The position numbers and the translations under genes are program-made. Below, piece after piece: positions 15,813-24,403 of a DNA stretch of 64,000 nt (positions within the stretch are counted from its first letter, which is position 1; the number at the start of each line of letters is the position of its first letter). Location: the NCBI RefSeq assembly GCF_030244015.1, contig NZ_JASSYX010000003.1, positions 62,001 through 126,000 of the forward strand, read 5' to 3'. Source of the stretch: Pedobacter ginsengisoli. GTDB taxonomy: Bacteria > Bacteroidota > Bacteroidia > Sphingobacteriales > Sphingobacteriaceae. The notes beneath the pieces were generated by a model. It saw only the letters and a program-made list of their open reading frames with translations. It was not told the origin of the DNA and ran no database searches.

Positions 15813-16568
15813 CTAATCATTCAGAAAGGATAGCACATATTCCCTGATCTCGTTACGCTGCCGGTTATTGGCATGATCGTCCATATCATTGTGAATAGTA
15901 TTGGGAAGCTTGATGATCTTAATTCCGTATTTCTGCTGCTCGGCCTCGTTCGGCAGTACCCCTTCATCAGCCGGCTGGTCACTTGAACGCAATGAATAAA
16001 CTTTTGGACTAGCGGTCCTCGGCAACGGCATCCTTCTGTTATCAAGGGTTATGATCTTATCTATGATCCCAGGATACGTTTGTGGAAATAAGGCAGTCAT
16101 ATCAGCCCCGTTGGAATGACCAATCAGGGTAATATGCTTGAAATCCAGTTCCGGATTTGTTCTTTTTAATTCGTTAATAACAAACAGAATGTTCTCAGCC
16201 CCGCGTTCCCAAAATGGCCGTCTTACGACCTGCGGTATTCCGGAAGAAGGTATCAGGCTATCGGTTGACAACTCATGCTGGATGCTGATTACAAAATAGC
16301 CTTTTGATGCTAAATATTCATTAAGATATGAATAAGCCAGATAAGTACCGGGCCTATTTTGCCCGTATCCATGACTGAAAATGACAATTTTTGCCTTACC
16401 TGACCTGGGCTTGTAGATTGCCACAGGAATTTGCCTGTTTCTGATCTTGTCAAACAAGGTCAAACTATCAGGAGAGGAAACAACTGTTTGTCTGGCTATT
16501 GCGCCAGGAGGTATTAAGCCGGTCAATACCCATATTAACATTAATAATATATATATAGACTTCTTCAT
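15813..16568 (-). CDS. Secreted alpha/beta hydrolase
   Basis: This 251-residue protein has a signal peptide (MKKSIYILLMLIWVLTGLIP). Alpha/beta-hydrolase features are IVIFSHGYGQNRPG (oxyanion HG), the nucleophile elbow GHSNGAD, an acid region near SSDQPADEG and a histidine in IKLPNTIHNDMDDHAN. The GHSNGA elbow is like that of dienelactone-hydrolase and chlorophyllase/lipase-type proteins. The substrate is unknown. It converges with the serine hydrolase gene and is transcribed away from the HxlR gene, with no evident operon. Confidence 0.8.
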   Translation of the reverse strand: MKKSIYILLMLIWVLTGLIPPGAIARQTVVSSPDSLTLFDKIRNRQIPVAIYKPRSGKAKIVIFSHGYGQNRPGTYLAYSYLNEYLASKGYFVISIQHELSTDSLIPSSGIPQVVRRPFWERGAENILFVINELKRTNPELDFKHITLIGHSNGADMTALFPQTYPGIIDKIITLDNRRMPLPRTASPKVYSLRSSDQPADEGVLPNEAEQQKYGIKIIKLPNTIHNDMDDHANNRQRNEIREYVLSFLND

Positions 16569-16640
16569 AACTTACTCATAAACTTATCGACGAATAGAAT
16601 TCATCTCCTCAATCACCAGGTTTCCCAAAATCAGCAAAGG

Positions 16641-17024
16641 TTATTGGTGGCTTTCCAGATAGGGAGTTGCGTTAACTTGTTTCAAAATCACATCCCGCAA
16701 ACGGTCTTCGTGTTCATCGCCCCATTGACCTAATGCGGCAATCACAGGGATTAACGTCTTTCCAAATTCCGTAAGGCTGTATTCTACTTTTGGCGGTACA
16801 ACGGGGTAAATTTTTCTCACAACCAGTTCGTGTCCTTCCAGTTCTTTCAGCTGGATATTCAATACTCTGCGGGATGCATCCGGTATTTTCCGCTGCAATT
16901 CACTGGGGCGCTGATGCCCTTCGTTGATGAACCACAGGAGGCGGATCTTCCATTTGCCATAAAGCACTTCTCCGATCAAATCCAGTCCGCAATTTAAGTT
17001 CGGCTGTATCTTTCTTTCGTACAT
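16641..17024 (-). CDS. HxlR-family winged-helix transcriptional regulator
   Basis: The 127-residue protein has the HxlR signature. CGLDLIGEVLYGKWKIRLLW is followed by PSELQRKIPDASRRVLNIQL and the wing VVRKIYPVVPPKVEYSLTEF, then GKTLIPVIAALGQWG. The starting Cys14 is the residue often redox- or electrophile-sensitive in this family (HypR/QorR type). The gene is divergent from the SDR gene. The 128 bp between them most likely contain its operator, the usual arrangement for regulation of a detoxifying oxidoreductase. Confidence 0.92.
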   Translation of the reverse strand: MYERKIQPNLNCGLDLIGEVLYGKWKIRLLWFINEGHQRPSELQRKIPDASRRVLNIQLKELEGHELVVRKIYPVVPPKVEYSLTEFGKTLIPVIAALGQWGDEHEDRLRDVILKQVNATPYLESHQ

Positions 17025-17152
17025 TTTATAAAGTTACACCTATGTTCCAAATTGCGCAATAGGGGAATAATTTATCCCTATGCAATTCGTATTTCCGTAC
17101 TTGTGCAAACTGTTTTTAGACACCAATTTTGCCCTATAAACAATTCTTAAAA

Positions 17153-17944
17153 ATGGAACAATTTAATTTCAATAATGAGTTATCCGGTAAGATCGCATTG
17201 GTTACCGGAGGTACAAAAGGAGCCGGAAGAGCAATCGCAGAAAGGCTTTTACAAGCTGGTGCAACGGTTATTATTATCGCAAGAAACACACCGGAAAGGG
17301 ATAACAAGAGTTTGCATTTCATTCCTGCCGATCTGAGTAAGGCAGATGGAGTACAAAAAGTAGTAAGTGAAGTCCTGTCTACTTATGGAAGGCTGGATAT
17401 TTTGGTGAACAATCTTGGCTCTTCAGAAACACCTGCTGGTGGTTTTGCGGTATTAACCGATGAACAATGGGAATCAACCCTTCAGGCTAATTTGCTTGCT
17501 CCGGTCCGGTTGGATAGAGGATTTTTACCACAGATGATCGCTCAAAAAAGCGGAGTTATTATTCACATCGCTTCTATTCAGGGCAAATTGCCCCTATATG
17601 ATTCAACTTTACCTTATGCAGCTGCTAAAGCCGGATTGATCAATTATAGCAAGGGTTTATCCAAAGAGGTGTCTTCTAAGGGTGTGCGGGTGTTGACTGT
17701 TTCGCCGGGATGGATCAGGACTGAGGCTGTCGGACGCTTTTTGGAGCGGATCGCCCGGGCTTCGAATATTTCCGTTGAGGATGCTCAACAAAGTGTGATG
17801 GATGCTTTGGGTGGAATACCGTTTGGAAGACCGGCCGAGCCTGAAGAAGTTGCAGACCTGGTCGGTTTCTTAGTGTCACCAGGGGCCAGGTATTTAACAG
17901 GAACTGAATTCATAATTGACGGCGGAACCATACCCACTATTTAA
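17153..17944 (+). CDS. SDR-family NAD(P)-dependent oxidoreductase
   Basis: The 263-residue classical short-chain dehydrogenase/reductase shows the TGxxxGxG cofactor motif (TGGTKGAGRAIA). NNLG (NNLGSSE) takes the place of the usual NNAG. The catalytic Ser (IHIASIQG) and YxxxK (YAAAK) are present, and the C-terminal PGWIRTEAVG and FIIDGGT are typical. The ATG at 17153 is preferred over an in-frame TTG at 17129. The substrate is unknown. It is divergently paired with the HxlR gene and is its likely target. Confidence 0.9.
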   Translation: MEQFNFNNELSGKIALVTGGTKGAGRAIAERLLQAGATVIIIARNTPERDNKSLHFIPADLSKADGVQKVVSEVLSTYGRLDILVNNLGSSETPAGGFAVLTDEQWESTLQANLLAPVRLDRGFLPQMIAQKSGVIIHIASIQGKLPLYDSTLPYAAAKAGLINYSKGLSKEVSSKGVRVLTVSPGWIRTEAVGRFLERIARASNISVEDAQQSVMDALGGIPFGRPAEPEEVADLVGFLVSPGARYLTGTEFIIDGGTIPTI

Positions 17945-18017
17945 CGAAAGACCCCGATTTGCTTACAAGCTTCAGGGATTTGCTTACATGCGTGCGATTT
18001 AGCTTACCGACCTTTGA

Positions 18018-18194
18018 TCACCTCTGTTCCACAAATGAAACCAGGCTTTCGTTGACAAAATAATTCCAGCCCCCGGTAAAGCTTTCAACTCTGAAGTTCG
18101 GATTTTCCTGAGGGAAGCTGTCTAGTTCCTCATGACTGAGTTTCAGCCGGGTTCTTTTGTAAACACGTTCTACAATCATTGGTTTTGTTTCCAT
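18018..18194 (-). pseudogene. Internally deleted AHSA1/SRPBCC-family gene (58 codons)
   Basis: The open frame begins METKPMIVERVYK, like the N terminus of AHSA1-type SRPBCC proteins. It jumps directly to a family C terminus (TRLKLSHEELDSFPQENPNF, then WNYFVNESLVSFVEQ). The family is usually about 140-160 residues, so roughly 90 central residues, including most of the ligand pocket, are missing without loss of frame. It is encoded just downstream of an ArsR-type regulator, the classic partner of such genes. I call it a deletion pseudogene; a functional micro-protein cannot be excluded. Confidence 0.65.
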
Positions 18195-18224
18195 AGCTTT
18201 ATGTTTTTGGTTGATTTTTATTGA

Positions 18225-18554
18225 CTAAGGCCGGTCTTCCGCATCATCACGTTCCAGAAACGTCCCAAGGGCATCCAGCTTGCGGGACCAGAATTTTCTA
18301 TAATGGCTCAGCCATTGGTCTACTTCCTTGAGCTTATCCATATCTGCGCTACAAAAACGCTCCCGCCCTTTCTGCAACACCATTACCAACCCACACTCAG
18401 TTAGTATCTTGATGTGCTTGGAAATCGCAGGCCTGCTCACCTCAAAATGACCCGCCACCTCATTAAGGTTCAGGGACTGCTCACTGAGCAAACCAATAAT
18501 TGCCCGGCGTGTCGGATCCGCAATTGCCTGAAAAACATCTCTTCTCATTTCCAT
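18225..18554 (-). CDS. ArsR-family winged-helix repressor
   Basis: The start at 18554 gives 109 residues beginning MEMRRDVFQAIADPTRRAII. An upstream in-frame ATG at 18605 would place the promoter and operator described below inside the gene and is disfavoured. The helix-turn-helix covers LNLNEVAGHFEVSRPAISKH, followed by the wing LVMVLQKGRERFCSADMDKL and a basic C-terminal helix. No metal-binding ELCVC motif is present, so it belongs to the non-metal group that typically controls SRPBCC (AHSA1) genes. That fits the adjacent truncated AHSA1 gene. Confidence 0.9.
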   Translation of the reverse strand: MEMRRDVFQAIADPTRRAIIGLLSEQSLNLNEVAGHFEVSRPAISKHIKILTECGLVMVLQKGRERFCSADMDKLKEVDQWLSHYRKFWSRKLDALGTFLERDDAEDRP

Positions 18555-18563
18555 AATATGACA

Positions 18564-18606
18564 CCATTTGGTTACAAATGTAACAGAAACCAAATGGTTA
18601 CGCAAA
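18564..18606 (-). promoter_or_regulatory. Promoter and overlapping inverted-repeat operator of the ArsR gene
   Basis: On the minus strand a TTTG (-33, 18603-18606) is followed after 20 bp by TACATTTG (-7, 18575-18582), an ideal Bacteroidota promoter. The -7 box is enclosed by an inverted repeat, CCATTTGGTT (18564-18573) with AACCAAATGG (18588-18597). A nested perfect repeat GTTAC-AAAT-GTAAC lies at 18571-18584. This predicts autorepression by the ArsR protein. Confidence 0.7.
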
Positions 18607-18641
18607 ATTTATTTTAAATTATTGTCAGTACAAAATATAGC

Positions 18642-18782
18642 CATCCAACTGAACAAGACTTATCCTATACCTTCAAACTCGTAGAATCCGCCAGTACGCT
18701 CAGCATCGTAACATTAGACCACATCGTCACCTATCCGGAAGGATACTACAGCTTTCGAGACCATGATTTGCTCATCTTATAA
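18642..18782 (+). pseudogene. C-terminal fragment of a RadC/JAB-domain gene
   Basis: An open stretch of 46 codons reads HPTEQDLSYTFKLVESASTL, SIVTLDHIVTYPEGYYSFRD, then HDLLIL and a stop. It resembles the end of RadC (HPSG...T...L...A...LDI.VLDHII....GYYSF.DEGLL). The rest of the gene, including the first part of the JAB metal site, is absent. RadC-like genes are often carried by mobile elements, so this may mark an old insertion. The following 205 bp before the next gene contain only a CTCTCTCCCTTTGGGAGAGG palindrome at about 18834. Confidence 0.6.
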
Positions 18783-18987
18783 ACATACAAAAGCCCTTTT
18801 CCTACTTGAACACTCCTGTTACATATCATTCTACCTCTCTCCCTTTGGGAGAGGTGATGCTGGTGAGAAATGTGTGAAAATCTTGTATAAAGATCCAGAC
18901 AGCAACAAGCCTCGCCGTTATAGGTAGCCTAAAAATCCGGCTATTCACATCTCATCTTAAAGTTCAAATTAAAAGCTAACTTTAAAG

Positions 18988-19752
18988 ATGCGGTTTCAAG
19001 TTTATTTACCTTCAGCTGGTTTAGTACCCTATGTTAAACAGCTGGTCATTTCTGAAAATGAAGAGGCCGCTGCTTACACCGTGTTGCCTGGTACCGCTCT
19101 GGTCATTGGCTTTCAGTACCGCGGGAGGCTGGCCTACCTGGAAGAAGGCAGGGAAATACCGCTGGCAGCGACGGGTATTACCGGCCTGCGTGATACTTAC
19201 CGTATTTTTCAGAACACTGCGGGCATTGGTTCTGTCCTGGTCATATTTCGGGAGACTGCCGTGGGCAGATTCTTAAAAACGCCGCTTCATGAACTGTTCG
19301 GAGAAAGCCTTTCGCTAGAACATTTTTTTGACCGCGGAAAATTGGATGACCTGGAAGAGAAGCTGGCGTTTGCGGGTCATGACGCGGCTCGTATCGCTTT
19401 AGTCGAACAATTCCTGCTGAACCATTTACAACAGCGGCCGCCCGATCTGCTGGTCAGCCGGGCGCTCGAATATATCCATGGCTCCGCAGGGAGTATCCGC
19501 ATTCAGGAGCTGGCCGCGATGCTGCATACTAGCGCCAGTCCCTTGGAAAAGCGTTTCCGGGCTGAAGTCGGCGCTTCACCCAAAAAATATGCGACCATCG
19601 TCCGGTCACAGCATGTCCTCGCCGCTATGGAAAATGGCCAAATGGGTTATGCCGAATATCTTGCGTCCTTTTATGATCAGTCCCATTTTATCAAAAGTTT
19701 TAAAAAATTCGCTGCCGTTACACCCGAGAAATACCTCAGCCGGCTGAAATAA
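18988..19752 (+). CDS. AraC-family transcriptional regulator
   Basis: The 254-residue protein has an N-terminal sensor similar to the DUF6597-type domain (about 1-130, YLPSAGLVPYVKQLVISENE). The C-terminal AraC DNA-binding domain (about 150-254) contains IRIQELAAMLHTSASPLEKR, FRAEVGASPKKYATIVRSQH and the final YDQSHFIKSFKKFAAVTPEK. It is encoded 63 bp before a DUF1398 gene on the same strand, which may be its target or co-transcribed partner. Confidence 0.88.
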   Translation: MRFQVYLPSAGLVPYVKQLVISENEEAAAYTVLPGTALVIGFQYRGRLAYLEEGREIPLAATGITGLRDTYRIFQNTAGIGSVLVIFRETAVGRFLKTPLHELFGESLSLEHFFDRGKLDDLEEKLAFAGHDAARIALVEQFLLNHLQQRPPDLLVSRALEYIHGSAGSIRIQELAAMLHTSASPLEKRFRAEVGASPKKYATIVRSQHVLAAMENGQMGYAEYLASFYDQSHFIKSFKKFAAVTPEKYLSRLK

Positions 19753-19815
19753 ACGGTTTTTTACAATCGGGGCTCGGTGGGTCCGTCTACTTTTGAGTAT
19801 CAAAATTAAAAAGCA

Positions 19816-20214
19816 ATGTTTACATTACAACAAATGAGGGCGGCACACGCCAAGGTAAAAAGCGGCGCGGATTTCCCCGCTTATGTACAGGAAATCAAAC
19901 AGCTCGGCTTATTGCACTATGAGTTTATGGTCAGCAATGGCCAGACCATTTATCATGGTGCCGATGACTTGCAGTTTAGCTCGGATCCGAGCTACACGAA
20001 CAAAACGATCTCCGGGACTGTTTCACCGCAATTGCTGCAGCAGATCATTGTCGAACACCAGCAGGGAAAAAGCGATTTTTTGACGCTTTGCCAGCAGGTA
20101 GCAAACGCAGGCGTCGCGAAATGGATTGTGGATACCCAGGCGATGGTTTGCCGATATTATGATCTGTCCGGCAACGAGATAATCAATGAACCGATACCAG
20201 ACAACGGCTATTGA
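19816..20214 (+). CDS. DUF1398-family protein (YbcV-like)
   Basis: This 132-residue cytoplasmic protein matches the DUF1398 family over its full length: FTLQQMRAAHAKVKSGADFP, then YVQEIKQLGLLHYEFMVSNG, and QGKSDFLTLCQQVANAGVAK followed by WIVD. Relatives are small proteins of unknown function, seen in E. coli phage-derived regions and many Bacteroidota. It follows an AraC regulator, which suggests regulated expression, but no function can be assigned. Confidence 0.8.
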   Translation: MFTLQQMRAAHAKVKSGADFPAYVQEIKQLGLLHYEFMVSNGQTIYHGADDLQFSSDPSYTNKTISGTVSPQLLQQIIVEHQQGKSDFLTLCQQVANAGVAKWIVDTQAMVCRYYDLSGNEIINEPIPDNGY

Positions 20215-20327
20215 TCAATTCCCTAAAGCCATCGCAATTGGCTGCTTAGGCCGGAACTACTAGCAAAAACCTTTGGGGAATGATGCTAAGTGAGATTCAG
20301 TATGAGCAGCAGTTTTGCTGGCTTTTG

Positions 20328-21548
20328 TTACTGTGTAGCAAATGAAGCTTCTAACTTTTTAAAAACTTCAGAGGCGGGCATTAGTTCCCGGCAGCGTCTG
20401 ATCCATTTCTTGGCATCATTGCGTGCCTGACTTTCCGTGGCAGGCAGCTCACCGAAAGCCTTTGCGGCAGTGAATAATATTTCCGAAACTTCGTTGCTGT
20501 AAATCGTGGCTAATAGCTTCCGCTCCTCTGCAAAACCTGGAAAAGACACACTGTCTTTTTCTCCGGTTAAGTATGGCCTTAGCAGCTCATTTTTACGTCG
20601 GACATCTTCGGCCCGGATGCTGCCCAGGCTGAGCTTTTCTACTGGCGCTGCCAAAGCATAGCCTGCGGCCTTGATCTGGTCAGTGTTCCGGATCAACCCT
20701 CCATAGATCAGGTTCATCCGGTTGATAAGTTCAATTTGCTTCGGCTGTAATCCGGGCATTTTTGTTCCAAAATCCAAGAGGACACGACATTCCGACAGGT
20801 GCAAATCTTTGAGTGCCCGCCCCGCTCCCTGACGCACAATGACCTCATATAGTCGGTTTGTCAAATCCGATTTCTGTTCCGCATCTAATATATCGTAGTT
20901 CATTAGAAGGAACATGCCTGATGCGGAATTGATGTTCGTCAAATTCGAGGCCAGATACCGGACAAATTCTGCCGGCCGAAGATTTGTCTCGGCAACCTCC
21001 TTAAAATAGGCATCCAGCACCTTTGAATTATCGAGACCATCTTTGGGCATGCGCTGCAAATAATCTTTTAGAAAGCCTGGATTTCTTTCCCCGTTTTCAA
21101 AAGCAGCCTCCAGGTTTCCGAGGTTCTTCGGGTCGGCACCCATTACAAGAGCATTCTTTCCTGTATTGATAAATTCCCCGAGCCTGCGTTCTCCAACAAC
21201 TTTATCAACCAGGTAGCCTTCACTGTTCAGGAAGAGAAATGTCGGGTAAGCAGTAACACCATATTTTTTTGCCAGTTCGATGCCTTCACCCTTTTCCGCA
21301 TCCATTCGATAGTTGACAAAATTGTTGTTGTAGAATTTTGCTGCCCCAGCGGCATTGAACACAGTCTTGTCCATCACCTTGCAAGGCACACACCAGTCCG
21401 TATGGACGTCGACAAAGATCATCTTTTTAGCCATCTGCGCTTTGGACAAAAGTGTTCGCCAGGAACCGGAATGAAAATTTATGCCCGTCTGGGCATTGCA
21501 GATTGTCACATAAATCAACGCAAAACTTAGCAGAACAATTCTTTTCAT
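20328..21548 (-). CDS. Secreted thioredoxin-fold protein
   Basis: The ATG at 21548 gives a clean signal peptide (MKRIVLLSFALIYVTICNAQ). An upstream start at 21572 would add eight residues. A thioredoxin domain (about 25-135) carries the redox motif WCVPCK (MIFVDVHTDWCVPCKVMDKT) and the cis-proline stretch YGVTAYPTFLFLNSEG. The remaining 270 residues are a helical, repeat-like region found in many Bacteroidota thioredoxin-like proteins. It probably acts as a periplasmic disulfide reductase or isomerase. It is monocistronic, facing away from the PUL that starts at 21808. Confidence 0.85.
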   Translation of the reverse strand: MKRIVLLSFALIYVTICNAQTGINFHSGSWRTLLSKAQMAKKMIFVDVHTDWCVPCKVMDKTVFNAAGAAKFYNNNFVNYRMDAEKGEGIELAKKYGVTAYPTFLFLNSEGYLVDKVVGERRLGEFINTGKNALVMGADPKNLGNLEAAFENGERNPGFLKDYLQRMPKDGLDNSKVLDAYFKEVAETNLRPAEFVRYLASNLTNINSASGMFLLMNYDILDAEQKSDLTNRLYEVIVRQGAGRALKDLHLSECRVLLDFGTKMPGLQPKQIELINRMNLIYGGLIRNTDQIKAAGYALAAPVEKLSLGSIRAEDVRRKNELLRPYLTGEKDSVSFPGFAEERKLLATIYSNEVSEILFTAAKAFGELPATESQARNDAKKWIRRCRELMPASEVFKKLEASFATQ

Positions 21549-21676
21549 AGGGACAATAGAAATAAATCTCAAAATTAGTCGAAGTAATAATACTTAATAA
21601 ACTTTAAACTGTCCAACACGCGCAATAGCCAAACATAACGACAAGTAATTTCAGGACTCGGCAAAGCAAGCAGATT

Positions 21677-21740
21677 ATCAAAAAGCACAAAAATCAAATG
21701 CGTTTATCTCTATTCAAAATTTGAACATCCGCTATCTTAG
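21677..21740 (+). promoter_or_regulatory. PUL activator motif and -7 box upstream of the first rhamnosidase-like gene
   Basis: ATCAAAAAGCACAAAAAT starts at 21677. The -7-like box TATCTTAG begins at 21733, 47 bp after the AAAAAG core. The same motif at the same distance occurs upstream of three other transcription units of this locus (30126-30189, 36847-36911, 50582-50645). Confidence 0.65.
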
Positions 21741-21807
21741 CAAAAAATAGCTTTACTTACAAAACCAACCAAAATACACAACGATTTTATCATTTAACCC
21801 ACTGCAA

Positions 21808-24315
21808 TTGAATATAGAAACAGTAACACGCTTATTACTCAAAACAGGCATGATGGTAACGTTTATTTGTTCAATGTCGATGTATTCAATAGGCCAGACT
21901 GATACATATCCTCCTATTACGGGTGTCCCGGGCAAGAAGTTAAATCTGCTTTCACCGGACCCAATATTCAACTATCGTTGGAGCAACCCCAAAGCAACTG
22001 ACGGTCCCGAAAGCTACCGATTAAGTCCGAAGAGTTGGATGACAAAAGAAACCGGAAGTTTCGACATGAAAAATTTTAAAAAAGACGCGACTATAAAGGT
22101 CCTCGGGGAAGGTGACATCCGCTTTGATTTCGGTTGCGTCAATGCAGGCTGGCTTGAATTTGAAAGTCCGGACTTACAAGATACCATAGAAATGAGCATT
22201 AGCGAGTACAATCAACCTCCTGTCTACGCTCCTAATTATCCCCCAAAAACATTAACTCCCAAAAAACACGGAAACACCTATCGGCTTGAGCTAAATCCTG
22301 AACTGTATGAAGGTGTCCGGTTTGGCTGGATCCATGTCCGGTCTCACACAGGCACATGGCATATCAAAAACCTAAGACTGGTTTGCCAAATCAGGCCCAC
22401 CAATTACAACGGCAGCTTTTCCTGCAGCGACCCAATGTTAACAAAAATTTGGTATACAGGAGCTTACACAGTAAAGTTAAACCTGCTCAAAGATTACTAT
22501 GGTGCTATCCTGATGAACCGTGGGGACAGAATCTCCTGGACAGGCGACGCCTATCCCGCTCAAGCTGCGTCAATGGTCGCGTTTGGTAATTTTGATCTGG
22601 TTAAAAAAAACATTACTCACACCGCAAACCAAAGCAATGGGATCAGAAGTTACGCCCTTTATTGGGTATTAAGCCTTATCGATTATTATAACTATACCGG
22701 CGATACTACAACGCTTAATACTTACATTGAAAATGCGTGTGCGAAGCTCGACGACGCCTACAAGATTTACGGCACGAATCCTTCCCTGGTTTTCTTTGGA
22801 TGGGATGAAAGACTGGGAGCTGGGTTTGAGCATCCCAATATTCCAGAGCCACAAAACGCTTACAAAATGGTATGCATTAGGGCATGGAAAGAATTTGCAA
22901 CGGCAATGAGCACAATTGGCCGTCAGGACTTAAGTGAGAAATATATGGGTTATGCAGATAAGAAAATAATTGAACTGAAAGAGGACGGCAATTTTCATAA
23001 TAAATTTGGTCTTCATGCGGCCGCTGATGCTGTAAATACCGGCTATCTTTCTGAAAAGGAAAAATCCATACTATATAGCGCTAGTTTTGCTGATCGAAAT
23101 AACCGCATCTCATATTCCCCTTTCAATCAATACTTTGTCATTCAAGCCTTATCTCGAATGGATAAATATGCCGAGGCTTTGGAGTCGGTATATGACTTAT
23201 GGGGAGGGCAGATCGCATACGGTGGAACCACATTTTTCGAGAATTACCGGCCCTCCTGGAATGCCTTATCGGGTAAAAACGGACCCGTACCAAGCAACCA
23301 ATGTGGCTTCACAAGTTTGTGTCATCCATGGGGTGCTGGGGTAACAAAATGGCTAAGCGAGGAAATACTGGGGGTTAAGCCAACCTCACCAGGCTTCAGC
23401 ACTTTTGAAATTCTACCGCATCTGGCCAATTCCTTGACTTATGTTTCCGGCACAACTCCCAGTCCAAAAGGAAATATCAGTGCTAGTTTTAATACTGTTA
23501 CAGGCAGGTGCAAGATTTCAATACCACCTGCTGTCACTGGAAGAATTGGCCTGCCAAAGGCTGAAAAGGAAATAAAAAGCGTAACAGTAAATGGAAAATT
23601 AATATGGAATGGCGTATACCATCCAGCCAGCTGGCTCAAAGTTGTTACTGATGACGATCAATTTGTATACCTGGATGGAATCGCACCGGGCAACTACAAC
23701 ATCAAAATAACTTATCAGGGACAGCCAACCCAATACAGCACTGGTACCGCCGATGAATTTAAAGCTAAATACTTGTCAACTGATACCACAACAAGCGGAA
23801 ACTGGGGAGGTGTCTACGGATCGGATGGTTATCAACTGTGCAATTATGATGGTAACGGCAAACACAGGGAAAAGCTCCCTGATTACGTAACCTCAATTGA
23901 CTTCTATAAAATCTTTGGAAACAACAAGCCATTGAATATGGTGTGGGCGGACAAAAGTTACGACAAGCGAACCCTTGCGCCAGATTCAAAAAATGGCTTT
24001 CCACGTGTTGCCTCTTGCATTTACTCTCAAGACAATGATCAGATAGGTTATACCTTCACTTCAACCATCAACGTTAAAGGCACAAGGGACTACAAGGTTT
24101 CTCTTTATTTTCTTGATTGGGACGACAAAGGAAGAAAGTTAGCTATTGAAATGTTCGATGCAGAGACCTCTGAATTAATTACCCCGGTTCAGGAAGTTGA
24201 ACAATGCAAAAACGGGACCTACCTCAGGTTTTCCTATAACAAGTCAGTTAAATTCCGAATTAACCCTATCCGGGGCTTAACCCCTGTCCTTAGTGGGATA
24301 TTTTTTGATCATTGA
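21808..24315 (+). CDS. Alpha-L-rhamnosidase-like (GH78-type) six-hairpin glycosidase with C-terminal beta-domain
   Basis: The 835-residue secreted protein contains an N-terminal beta-sandwich and a catalytic (alpha/alpha)6 barrel from about 200 to 560. The barrel starts FSCSDPMLTKIWYTGAYTVK and contains NRGDRISWTGDAYPAQAASM. The Bac_rhamnosid_C-like part follows (HPWGAGVTKWLSEEILGVKP, FEILPHLA). An additional C-terminal domain of about 190 residues begins near SGNWGGVYGSDGYQL. The TTG start at 21808 supplies a basic signal-peptide N terminus; ATG codons at 21850/21853 are alternatives. It is a close paralogue of 37176-39713. The usual catalytic carboxylate pattern of GH78 is altered (RGDRISWTGD), so rhamnosidase activity is likely but not certain. 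Confidence 0.8.
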   Translation: MNIETVTRLLLKTGMMVTFICSMSMYSIGQTDTYPPITGVPGKKLNLLSPDPIFNYRWSNPKATDGPESYRLSPKSWMTKETGSFDMKNFKKDATIKVLGEGDIRFDFGCVNAGWLEFESPDLQDTIEMSISEYNQPPVYAPNYPPKTLTPKKHGNTYRLELNPELYEGVRFGWIHVRSHTGTWHIKNLRLVCQIRPTNYNGSFSCSDPMLTKIWYTGAYTVKLNLLKDYYGAILMNRGDRISWTGDAYPAQAASMVAFGNFDLVKKNITHTANQSNGIRSYALYWVLSLIDYYNYTGDTTTLNTYIENACAKLDDAYKIYGTNPSLVFFGWDERLGAGFEHPNIPEPQNAYKMVCIRAWKEFATAMSTIGRQDLSEKYMGYADKKIIELKEDGNFHNKFGLHAAADAVNTGYLSEKEKSILYSASFADRNNRISYSPFNQYFVIQALSRMDKYAEALESVYDLWGGQIAYGGTTFFENYRPSWNALSGKNGPVPSNQCGFTSLCHPWGAGVTKWLSEEILGVKPTSPGFSTFEILPHLANSLTYVSGTTPSPKGNISASFNTVTGRCKISIPPAVTGRIGLPKAEKEIKSVTVNGKLIWNGVYHPASWLKVVTDDDQFVYLDGIAPGNYNIKITYQGQPTQYSTGTADEFKAKYLSTDTTTSGNWGGVYGSDGYQLCNYDGNGKHREKLPDYVTSIDFYKIFGNNKPLNMVWADKSYDKRTLAPDSKNGFPRVASCIYSQDNDQIGYTFTSTINVKGTRDYKVSLYFLDWDDKGRKLAIEMFDAETSELITPVQEVEQCKNGTYLRFSYNKSVKFRINPIRGLTPVLSGIFFDH

Positions 24316-24403
24316 TTGATTGAAAGAACAAGTACAGAAGTTGATTATTCGTGACCCATTTTTGCAACAATCGAAAAGACATTTGAAAAATCAATACAAA
24401 AGG

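Noticed and set aside
17957..18010. Three partial direct repeats of GATTTGCTTACA after the SDR gene
   Set aside because: Short, imperfect and without flanking structure; insufficient to call an element.
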